This document shows, piece by piece, positions 48,201 through 55,410 of a DNA stretch of 64,000 nt (position 1 is its first letter; each line of letters opens with the position of its first letter). The notes under the pieces are model-generated. The model was not told the origin of the DNA. It made no database searches and saw only the letters and a program-made list of their open reading frames with translations. The stretch lies in contig JASANC010002475.1 of NCBI GenBank assembly GCA_030248135.1, positions 44,441 through 108,440 of the forward strand. The letters run 5' to 3'. A program made the translations under genes and the position numbers. This DNA is from Theristus sp. LFF4_11. Its lineage: Eukaryota > Nematoda > Chromadorea > Monhysterida > Xyalidae.

Positions 48201-49150
48201 ACAGCAGCGACGAATCGACGTCACACGACGATCGGCCGTTGCACGTGCGCGAGTTTTTATTCGCGAGAAACGGTTTTTTCTTAATTGCGCGATTTTTTCC
48301 AGAGAAAGCGTTTTTTCAAAATGTGAAAATTTTCCTGCACAGAACAAGACATTCTGAGATTTGAAACGCCAGTGATTGTTGCAAAATGATCCGTGCAAGC
48401 AGTTCGACTTTGCTGAACAGTGTATACCCTGCTCGTGCGACAGTACTGTGGTGTAACGTGATGCGGCCGTTGCAACGTTGAGAGGCTTGAATTAATATGG
48501 TGAAGGTGGCTGTAACACGGTGCAGTTTGTTGTGACGTGGTGCAAGTTGATGTGAAATGGTCCACTGTTGCCACAACATTGTGCAGATTGCCTTGTCAGG
48601 TGCATTCGCCTTTGTCCTGTAACGTCGCGCGGGTTTGGTATTATGATGATCCGTCAAGCTCAGCGCTTCAAATTTCGATGCTTCCACTTTGCTGACGTTG
48701 TCCACAATTGCAGATGTCGATCCCGAGACAGAAACTGCAGCGCCAACAAAACTCGGCCAATTCGGCGGAGTCGTCCGACTCTGACCAGCCGTTGCAAGCC
48801 GTTGCTGGCCGTCAGCAATCGTCCGCCTCTGGTGGCGACCAGGTGTGAGGCTGGGGCGCCGTTCACGTTTGTACCGAAGTGTCTGTGTCTATTCTCGGCC
48901 AAAAAAGTACCTTGGTTCACTTTCGAAGCTTAGTGGTCTTGGGAAATATAGTAAGTTTTCTGTGTTCCTTCTGCACTCTCTTCTCTGCTTTTTTTGGAGA
49001 GTTTTACTTTTTATCACTCTCTACTCGTTAATATTTTTTTTCTACTTTTTTACTTTTTGTGTTGGCTAATTTCAGTCTGACGCTGTTGTCCCACCCGCCC
49101 GAGCACCAGCTGCACGCTCCAGCTCAGAGGAAGAAACTGAAACTGACTGA
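23936..49150 (+). CDS. CTR9: RNA polymerase-associated protein CTR9 (PAF1 complex)
   Basis: TPR scaffold of the PAF1 complex, which follows RNA polymerase II and promotes histone modification. 28 exons: 23936-24043, 24335-24433, 24892-25035, 25658-25843, 27132-27310, 27613-27716, 28973-29070, 30108-30251, 30694-30777, 31281-31571, 32533-32667, 33497-33583, 33865-33973, 34165-34445, 35128-35215, 37704-37852, 38541-38657, 39658-39803, 40551-40671, 44233-44343, 44620-44763, 45086-45264, 46213-46355, 46970-47117, 47386-47468, 47994-48244, 48714-48842, 49076-49150. Total 1310 aa against about 1173 in human. Residues 1-890 are the TPR region, with CTR9 landmarks [48 protein letters not shown]-type [18 protein letters not shown] and [15 protein letters not shown]. 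Residues 891-975 form a charged coiled coil and 976-1310 an acidic/Ser/basic tail. Phases are consistent. Exon 10 has a GC donor or an alternative GT pair. Exon 26 could end at 48121. Confidence 0.95.
24477..24774. mobile_element. Palindromic mini-element, copy 2, split by insertion
   Basis: Left arm ggcattcacgaagcagtgtt at 24478 and right arm ctcaagtactgcttcattaa at 24752 belong to the palindromic family, but the pair is separated by about 230 bp of another palindromic sequence with ttagttttttgtgcgtacg and its inverse gtacggacaaaaaactaa. Confidence 0.65.
25301..25385. mobile_element. Palindromic mini-element, copy 3
   Basis: gcattcatgaaacagtattt with its reverse complement aaatattgtttcatgaatgc; core gctacgcgtcac. 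Confidence 0.85.
25466..25652 (+). mobile_element. tRNA-derived SINE, family A, plus strand
   Basis: tRNA-like head: gtggcctggtgatagtgcgt (A-box-like) and ggggatcgagcccc (B-box-like). The body ends cctaaaaatcccaacaac. The 3' end lies 5 bases before the CTR9 exon 4 acceptor, so the SINE supplies the branch-point and pyrimidine region of this intron. Confidence 0.85.
25914..27060. repeat. 31-bp tandem repeat, interrupted
   Basis: Unit ccaaccaatcagcgctgaga plus rttgctcatrr. About five copies at 25914-26075 and six at 26873-27060, separated by the hAT MITE. A diverged reverse-complement piece lies at 47605-47690. Confidence 0.9.
26076..26871. mobile_element. hAT-type MITE inside the 31-bp array
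   Basis: 796 bp with ends TAGGGTTGGTA / TGCCAACCCTA, related to 15240-16021. Flanking 8-mers ctcatgac and cccatgac differ by one base. Interior full of aaaaccggttt. Confidence 0.8.
27741..28505. repeat. 25-bp minisatellite in CTR9 intron 6
   Basis: About 30 near-identical copies of a 25-bp unit containing cttgtacagtaatcgactgc. It starts 24 bases after the exon 6 donor. Because 25 is not a multiple of three, the minus strand stays open in all three frames and gives false ORFs of up to 408 codons. Confidence 0.95.
29810..30125. repeat. 189-bp duplication including the exon 8 acceptor
   Basis: Segment starting ccggataaatttcgtgcgca is repeated at about 29810 and 29999. The second copy ends in the true 3' splice site ccaaccag and the first coding bases of exon 8 (gactacgaaaagg). 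The first copy ends with ttcaaccag and gatttacggaaac, a decayed duplicate acceptor. Confidence 0.75.
31641..31724. repeat. 28-bp tandem repeat (three copies)
   Basis: ccatccgtgtttacttccat plus tcatacat repeated three times just after the CTR9 exon 10 donor region. Confidence 0.9.
32195..32470. mobile_element. Solo arm end of the 2.2-kb fold-back family
   Basis: Matches the terminal part of the element at 35415-37602: ggtcgccggagtcaccggcg, aaaattttgtgcacttactc and the end tgtgcaaggcgttttga. Only one arm is present. Confidence 0.8.
33111..33196. mobile_element. Palindromic mini-element, copy 4
   Basis: cggcattcatgaagtagtat with its inverse atactacttcatggatgccg around gctacgcgtcac. Confidence 0.85.
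34455..35125. other. CTR9 intron 14
   Basis: Contains an accgtttttt-rich stretch at 34470-34660 that looks like a decayed relative of the ccggttt-rich MITEs; no clear ends. The rest is unremarkable. Confidence 0.4.
35415..37602. mobile_element. 2.2-kb fold-back element in CTR9 intron 15
   Basis: Two arms of about 880 bp (35415-36300 and 36720-37602) are inverted copies of each other at high identity, around a loop of about 420 bp. Ends TAAAACGTCTTGCACATAAG at the left and its reverse complement at the right. Shared internal words include ggtcgccggagtcaccggcg and gccggcctggtggcc/ggccaccaggccggc. No transposase frame. No clear target duplication beyond two bases. Confidence 0.9.
37895..38035. 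repeat. Palindromic TGACGT-rich block
   Basis: tacggcacgtcacggcacgt followed by ttcatacctgacgtacgtct and its inverse acgtcaggtatgaacggg. Shares words with the tandem array at 10815-11345 and with 25190-25270. Confidence 0.65.
38423..38484. mobile_element. Palindromic mini-element, copy 5 (shortened)
   Basis: ggcattcatgaagccgtatt then cgcgtcactaaatactgcttcatg (right arm complete); part of the left arm and loop is deleted. Confidence 0.75.
38806..38955. mobile_element. CAGTCGAACTC palindromic MITE, copy 1
   Basis: Inner arms gcaatcagctgattggctgg and ccaatcagctgattgc, right end tttcgagttcgactg. Related to the full copy at 49993-50156. Confidence 0.6.
39157..39345 (-). mobile_element. SINE family A, minus strand, 5'-truncated
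   Basis: Reverse orientation: a (ttg)n tail of about 19 repeats at 39157-39214, then gggatttttaggcgatgttt and the body; it stops within the B box (ggggctcgat), so the A box is missing. Confidence 0.85.
39346..39615. repeat. Dispersed repeat plus 44-bp array before exon 18
   Basis: 39346-39480 matches 45650-45770 (gccggtttcgccggaacgaa, ttgcagtattcgctgattga). It is followed by three copies of a ~44-bp unit containing gcattccgtgcacgcgttga and ending cctcctccgcag, which resembles a 3' splice site. One more such unit lies at 45885-45925. Confidence 0.8.
39861..39925. mobile_element. Fragment of CATAGTTGTTC hAT family
   Basis: Short left-end piece: gttgttccaggg, gatatagatagctggagcag. Confidence 0.5.
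40075..40479. mobile_element. hAT MITE, CATAGTTGTTC family, in CTR9 intron 18
   Basis: 405 bp with ends CATAGTTGTTCCAG / CTAGAACAACTATG and a perfect 8-bp target duplication atcccaat (40067-40074, 40480-40487). It ends 71 bases before exon 19. Confidence 0.9.
40639..41301. repeat. 37-bp minisatellite made from an exon-intron junction
   Basis: About 18 copies of a 37-bp unit: gaggcacgccaatgtggcga, then tttagtgtcacag, then gtga. The first unit is the real 3' end of CTR9 exon 19 ([11 protein letters not shown]) with its donor gtgaga. Every unit therefore repeats the last 32-33 coding bases and a complete 5' splice site. About 2.5 further copies follow the hAT element at 43633-43727. Confidence 0.95.
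41302..43632. mobile_element. 2.3-kb hAT fold-back element with internal arrays
   Basis: Ends CAGGGCGTTTCCTCC / GGAGGAAACGCCCTG with a perfect 8-bp target duplication gtcacagg (41294-41301, 43633-43640). From both ends a unit of about 145 bp containing aatcgaggtcgctgagtccg and acggcttctatagggacg is repeated, about eight times in the left arm and six in the right arm in opposite orientation, meeting at about 42650. No transposase frame; a 133-codon frame at 42049-41648 is only the array read on the minus strand. Confidence 0.95.
43633..43727. repeat. 37-bp minisatellite, right remainder
   Basis: About 2.5 units, continuing the array cut by the hAT element. Confidence 0.9.
45324..45413. mobile_element. 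Palindromic mini-element, copy 6 (diverged)
   Basis: gcggcattcatggaaacagt, core gtgacgcgtagc and cgtagctacgcggt; right arm decayed. Confidence 0.7.
45472..45648 (-). mobile_element. SINE family A, minus strand, full head
   Basis: tttttaggcgatgttcttag at the 3' side through ggggctcgatcccccgag (B box) to ccaccaggccacgag (A box). Confidence 0.85.
45650..45930. repeat. Dispersed repeat, copy 2
   Basis: Same sequence as 39346-39500, next to the same SINE family, with about 90 bases inserted at 45765-45857 (contains actgaactgaa). Confidence 0.75.
46640..46868 (+). mobile_element. tRNA-derived SINE, family C
   Basis: Head gtcgcgtctgtagcgcaggt (A-box-like) and aagttcgaacctcgc (B box), body with ggggcagtattgcccgtttc, and an A-rich tail aataaattaaaaaaaaatt. 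Located in CTR9 intron 23. Confidence 0.8.
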
Positions 49151-49992
49151 AACGAAAAAATGGCATTGTTGTTCGATTCATGGCGTGTTTGCGTGAAATG
49201 TTTTTTTTGTTCTGATATCGTATTGATATTTTTTGGTCGCAAAATGTCATCATGGATGTTCTCAACATACATGTATGGGTGTACCACTGTTTTTGCATAA
49301 AATTCGTGATCATGTGAAATCGATATCATTTTTCGTCTCAGCTGAAATCTGAATGGTTTCGTTCACCCCAAACTGGTGCTTGCATGCACGAGAACAACAA
49401 AACAGCACCATAAATTTTTAATGATCTGAAATAAGAAACCCTTGATTTTCAACTTTGTTTCAGACAGGTACACACTGTAGCAATGCGCACATTTCTGCAA
49501 CTAGCCATGTTCGCTGCACAGGACTGGACTAAACCGTGAAACGTTCGCTATTGGTTACGTTAAGTTTGAAATTGCATCCTATGCGCTTGCAAAGATACTT
49601 TTTAAGAATTTGAACGTGACACTTTTGGTGTCTCAGATTCTAGAAATTTGACCGGTGAATCTCAAACAAACAAAAAATCAGCTTGGCACGTTTGAGTCCA
49701 TCAGTACAGAACTGAGCAAATTCCGTTGTTCTTTTGGATTGGCTGAAGAAGATCTATGCCCGAGAGACATGTCGAAACGTTCCCAAGAAGTCGTAACAAC
49801 AGTCAACTGTGGTGAATCGCGCTTGACAAACATCAGTGAGAACTGAACTCGTCTGCGAAAATTGACGCATCAAAACTGCCCGTTGTAGACTTTTCAATAG
49901 CATCATTTCATGAGCACGCGGTTCACTCACCCAGCAAAACATTTCAAACTTAGAACACACTGAAGTTGATTTGTAATGTCAATCTTATACCG
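49151..49992. other. CTR9 3' flank
   Basis: No exon or named repeat recognised; the CTR9 3' UTR should lie here, without an obvious AATAAA. Confidence 0.4.
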
Positions 49993-50156
49993 ACAGTCGA
50001 ACTCTAAATTATAGGAAATCAGCTGATTGGTTGGTGATCGTGATGCATGCATCCTGTGCAAACCGAACTCTGCCTCCACCACAGCAATGTGCCTGCACAG
50101 AAAGCATGCATACCGTAATATCAGCTGATTCCCTACAATTTACGAGTTCCGACTGT
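49993..50156. mobile_element. CAGTCGAACTC palindromic MITE, full copy
   Basis: Ends acagtcgaactctaaattat and its imperfect inverse acaatttacgagttccgactgt (22 bp), inner inverted words atcagctgatt. A fragment of the left end is at 20444-20465. Confidence 0.7.
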
Positions 50157-50192
50157 ATGTGTAACGTGTGGCATTCCGCAAGACACGGATGA

Positions 50193-53100
50193 ATGTGGAA
50201 TAAAAAAACGAAAATGCCAATCGTTCGGCGGCGTCGTCTCAACCACGGACGCAAACAGCCGTTCTTGTTGCGTGCCGTCTGGCTGCCGCTGTTGGTGATC
50301 ACGGTGACGTTCATTTACGTCCTGGCAACGTCGGATCGTGTGCGGTCGAATGAGCACTCGATTGATGATGGCAACATGGCAGACACGCACAGCAACTCTC
50401 GACGGCACTGGGATTCGACGGCGAAGAAGCGAGTCGATTCGATTGGCAGTTCCACAATGAAAGCTTCAATCAGCAAGCGGTCAGAAAACGAGCACAAGCG
50501 TGACGCAGCGCGCAAGGAAGACCCGGTCAAAGACGGCCTGGCCATGCTCGACCCGTGCGCCTGTCCGCTGTCAGCCGACAACGGACGAACCGTGAACATG
50601 TGCTATTCGAACAATGTCAACGGCGAGATACGAACGGTGAATAATAACAATTTGGCAACAATTTTGAAAGTGCACTTTGTGTTTTATTTGTTTGTCGTTA
50701 CCTTTTTCTCAAGACCTCCGTGTGCATAATGGATTGGCTGGTGCAGGAGTCATTTGTTCAGGGTCGCCGCGTGAACTGCCGCATCTTGCACTTCTGGGAG
50801 CGTTACCATTTGCACGATCTAAGCGGACTCAGTGGCCCCCGTCCCATAACGACAGTTGCTTTCGCGACAGCCGCTGCGAAAGCCGACTTCAACAATTTAA
50901 AACATCTCTATCTTTCATTCAAGCAGCGATTCTTTACGCCCCAAACGCCAAACAGGTTATTTGTTGTTTTGTCCATTAGGATATGTAACTGCATCATAAT
51001 GACACAAAAAGGCGTGAGTGCGTTCGTACAGTACGTGTATGCCAAGCGTGCTTACGTCCGTGTGAATGGCACGTGCTTCCGTGCGTTTGTGCGTGTGCGC
51101 GTTCTTGCGTACATGTGTGCGTGCGTGCGGGTTGGCATTCGTGAATACGTGTGTGTACCTCAGTGCGTACGTCTCTGTGTGTCTGTGTCCGCACATCCGT
51201 GTGAATGGTGGTTGTCTGCATGCGTTCGTGCATACGTGCGTGCGTGCGTGTGTGTGTGTGTGTTCGTGCATATGTGCGTGCGTGCGTGCGTTCGTGCATA
51301 GGTGCGTGTGTGTGTGCGTTCGTGCATACGTGCATACGTGCATACGTGCGTGCGTCCGTGCGTGCGTGCGTGCGTGCGTGCGTCCGTGCGTGCGTGCGTG
51401 CGTGCGTGTGTGCGTGCGTGCGTGCGTGTGTGCGTGCGTGTGTGCGTGCGTGCGTGCGTATGTTAGATGAACAAGACAAACACATGTGACTTTGATTTTT
51501 AATTGGATGAATTTCAATTTGACTCGTCCTATCGGGCAGACTCTACATTTACGATTTGGGTCTTGGCCAAGAGATGCTGGACGAAATCAAAGCATGGTGT
51601 GCCGCGGATGTGGTGGGCTATTTGAACTTCAGCGCATTCGAACCGTCGCTAATGAAAGATTTGAGCGAACAACGCTGGAAACCAATTGTTGCTGCGGTCA
51701 GTTTGAAAAAGTCAAAAGTTGAAAAAAGGCTGGTAAAAAGTTCCTATCCAAAATAAGATATAATGAATTTCCCATCGTGAATCTGGTCTGATTTTTGGGC
51801 CGTCATTACGATTGCACGTTCATTTGTTGTTCATTGAACGAGTGTCTCTCCGCATCTTTCAGGATCTTCTGTACCGTTTTCCGGACGGTTTTTGGTTGGC
51901 GGACGTTGACGTGCGGTGGCTGGACAACAAGCTGGACAGGTTCCACCAGAACATCGCACGCAAAGCGCGCTCTCCGGTCACGATGTTTGGCGTGTACCCA
52001 TACAGCATCTTTGAGTCAACTGGCGAAGGTGAAAACGCTTGCACGGACACTGGTTGTTGTTGTTGTTGTTGGGATTTTTAGGCGATGTTTTTAGCCAGGG
52101 CTAACCCAGAGAAGCGTACAGAACGCCATTGAGTAGGGCGCCCATCGAGTTTTCTCTGTCATTAAGTGTCTATACACCCCTCGGCGGGGCTCGATCCCCC
52201 GAGCGCACAGACTGTAGTCTAACGCACTACCACCAGGCCACGAGGGTGACAAATTTTACTGGTCTTGGTTGAGAAATTTTACTCCAAACAAGGATAAATC
52301 GTCAACTTTTGTGGTGATCTTTATCTGAGGACCGTGCACGTTTTGTAACTGAACAAGTTGATGCAGCTGCAAACGCACACGCACACCAGTACAACACAAC
52401 ACCAGACCAGCGCGCGTAGCACAAGTGTGTGCCAGCTATAGGTTTGTGCTTGTGGACAACAACACTGTTTACAGTAAACGGTCTTGAAGAAAAGTAGTGC
52501 AGCGCAGCTGAATGGTTTTGTTGTTGTTCTTATCGTAGCTTCTTTTCTGGGACCGAATTTCCGTCAGAAAAACCAATGAGCCAGCCGCTGGCACGCAGTT
52601 TCTTGCTCTTTGTAAGAACAGCAGGTTTGTTACGTTTGGTTTGCAATTTATATGAGAGAACTAAAGCGGCATTCATGAAGCAGTATTTAGTGACGCGTAG
52701 CAGTGTTGAAACATAGCAACGCAGTCACTAAATACTGCTTCATCAATGCCGCTCATGTCTTCCAGGCGTGCTTGATTATTTCCCGAGCGACCACGTTCGA
52801 CTGAAAGAGCACAAATTGGCGTCGACAAAGTTGATTTTTGTCGCCAACTCAATGCCGACCGCTGACATCATTCGATGGTAAAAGTCACAGTCTGAAGACG
52901 GATTGATTTTTTTTGTTTTTTTCGTCACACATCACACTCGGCATTGTCAGCTTACACACGGTGGCACGCACAAACGCAGTGGCTGGGAGGCAATTATAAC
53001 GCAAAACTGTGTGCGGGTGCACTGTATGTGCGTGAAATGGCATGGATTCACAGTTGCAGCAGGGTCTTCAAACAACGCACTTCACGGACGGTGTGGCCGA

Positions 53101-53822
53101 ATAAGTGAGGCAGTAGTGCTTGTATTCTCCATCAAGGCGGAATTAGTCGCACGATCGAGGAATTGTCCTTTTCAAGGAACACCAAGATAATTCGCAGTCG
53201 TGTGTGCAAGGAAAGGAATGAACTGAATGAGTTGCACGAAGAATCAGTTCGTTTAAAAAGACCCGTCAAGTGTGACACAGAATTGGATTTCTGAAGATCT
53301 TTTTTCTTTCAGTCAAATGTCGCTCGCTCCTTGCACCATTGAAACAAGCTGCCATGTTTATTCGGCCATTCCGTTGGTATTTCGATTGTTGGTTTTTGGT
53401 TTTTACAATAGAATAATCTGAGAAAAACGTTGTTGTCCTTTGTATGCCGAATGACGCATAATTCTTTCACAAACTGACGTTTTTTCTGCAGGTGGGCCGC
53501 ATGCGCACTTCAGCGTGACTGCATCCACCCTCAGCTCGAGCCACCACTGGCAAACTGTCTGCATTCGACCACTGACACTTTGCAAACGGACTCAACCGCA
53601 AACGCAAGAAAGCCACCGTCTCTTCAAACGGCGCGAACACGCACGTTTCCGTGCCATCAGTTCGCCGATTCCACGCTGAACTTGCTGATGATCAATAAAT
53701 TCCGATTCATGGACAAAGTGTACCAAGTGAACAGCGCTGCGTTTGCGATGCTGAACCTTGATGTTCACGGATACCCGTTGAGCAGACACGTGCAACACGT
53801 GGACATTCAAGAGAATTGCTGA
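50193..53822 (+). CDS. Type II membrane protein, DUF1647-like glycosyltransferase
   Basis: Exons 50193-50636, 50714-50955, 51540-51696, 51863-52028, 52766-52877, 53492-53822; all GT-AG, phases agree, total 483 aa. Residues about 24-46 ([20 protein letters not shown]) form one membrane anchor after a basic N-terminus, typical of Golgi type II enzymes. A Ser/Lys-rich stem runs to about 120. The catalytic-like part carries motifs I recognise from the nematode-expanded DUF1647 family: [39 protein letters not shown] (a DxD-like DVD), [30 protein letters not shown] and [15 protein letters not shown]. The donor sugar is unknown, and the usual FDQSALN motif is altered to FADSTLN. A later ATG at 50214 would shorten the protein by seven residues. 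The family call is from memory of motifs, so the function is inference. Confidence 0.75.
51010..51465. repeat. GTGC-rich microsatellite in intron 2
   Basis: (gtgcgtgc)n-type repeat with cgtacgtg variants, purest at 51230-51460. It produces long false frames on both strands. Confidence 0.9.
52054..52241 (-). mobile_element. SINE family A, minus strand, full length
   Basis: (ttg)n tail, gggatttttaggcgatgttt, B box ggggctcgatcccc and A box ccaccaggccacgag. The best full-length copy of the family, in intron 4. Confidence 0.9.
52675..52753. mobile_element. Palindromic mini-element, copy 7
   Basis: gcggcattcatgaagcagta with its inverse tactgcttcatcaatgccgc; ends 13 bases before exon 5 of the glycosyltransferase-like gene. 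Confidence 0.85.
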
Positions 53823-53989
53823 AAAGCGGTTACGGCTGTTGCGGTAGGTTTGTTGCGGCGGTGTGCAGAAAATCTGACAACAAAACAATTCTAAACTGCT
53901 TTTTGCTGTTGATTAACTGACAACCAAAAATTGAATATTGTTGACCGCGGCGCTTCATACAGTGCTAGTTGACAAGACAGAAAAATGAC

Positions 53990-55410
53990 GTTAAGCAAGA
54001 ACAAAAAAGCTCAGTAATCAAAATCTGCCAATCATACCACACGTTTGACACTTTTTTCGTCATGTAAAAGAAAACGAAGCGAGGAGAACCGTGAAAAAAA
54101 AAACGTTTGTCCCAAGTTTTCACTGCTGACCAGCGGTGGACTATCAAAGAAAGATGGCTGTTTGCATAACAGGAGTGGGAGCGAGCGGCATTAACAACGA
54201 TCACACATTTGGTGTGTTGGAAAATAAAAAAAACCAAAATCACTTCTGTTTCACTGATTGGCACAGGCACGCATGAAGAAGTTTGCAAACGCACCAGCAC
54301 ACACACTGCACCTGTAAACCTGGCACAAATAGAAATTGGCACTTTTTGTCGCTGTGTGTTTTCGCCATGCGCTTGGTGTGTTTGCAACACTACTCACACG
54401 ACTGCCCCATCACTGCCACATTCCGTTCACTTTGCGCAGTCCGTGTCAACAGCAACTGCCATGCGGCTGTAGTACACTTCGATGAGGCCAGGCATTGGCG
54501 ACCACTGATCTCCGGCCGGCCAGTATTTCTCGACTGACTTGGGCCCAGCGCCAACATAGCCACCAAACGCGTACACTTGCCCGTCATAGACGACCATCGA
54601 GTGATAAGCACGAGCAGTGAGCATCGGATGTTGCGGGTACCAGGCGTTCTCGCGCGGGTAGTACGCCTCGCAGGCGGCCGTCCCAACATAACCGCCACAC
54701 ACGAGCAAGTAGCCGTTGATGGCGACGACTCCACCCACATAGTGTGCATTGGTCATGTCTGCCTTCTCGCTCCATTCGTTGTGGCGCGCATCGTACGCGA
54801 ACATCGACTTCTGCCAGTCCCACGCCGCACCGACGTACACGATGCCGTCCATCTCGACCATGAATGGCCTACCTGTGCAAATATGGCTGTGCAAATAAAA
54901 TTAGTTTGCAATTAATCGGTATTATTCAACAGTGAACATTGAGTTTATGAGATTGTGTGCCACCAAAAACTTGCCATCGCAATGCACAAGGATAGTTCAA
55001 ACGTATATTCAAACATTTAAGGAGTTTATTAAGCTGCTAATTTTTTTACACAATCGAGTCTAAATCAAGACGGACGAGAACTAATATTAGTGAGTGGCTG
55101 TCTTTTAACCTAAAAAAGGTCAAACTTATTAAAACCTGATATTAAAATTGGTATTGATATCAATATTGATACCAAACTGCGTATCATTGAAATCTGAGCG
55201 TCTCTGAGCACCAGACTATAGCACTGGGAAGGGATTTTTTCTTCTGCACTGCAGCTTTTTCTGCTTCTGAAAAGTGAAGTGAATCACGTAAGTTCACGGT
55301 TTGGTGCACGAACATGAAGCATGAAAGACTTTTAAGCATGTAATTTGTTTTTTCTCTTTTGCAAAATGCAACTGCCTACAATTCAGAAAATTTTGAGAAA
55401 AAATCATTTG
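53990..55410. repeat. Inverted segmental duplication, right arm
   Basis: Reverse-complement counterpart of 3282-4680; carries the last exon and part of intron 2 of the complete kelch gene. Confidence 0.85.

Noticed and set aside
50714..50955. Apparent frameshift in the glycosyltransferase-like gene, where a second frame ends [15 protein letters not shown]
   Set aside because: The first frame joins exon 3 in the correct phase ([11 protein letters not shown]) with no stop, so no frameshift is needed.
50957..51517. Frames encoding His/Thr/Arg or Val/Arg/Cys repeats on both strands
   Set aside because: Translation of a GTGC microsatellite inside an intron.
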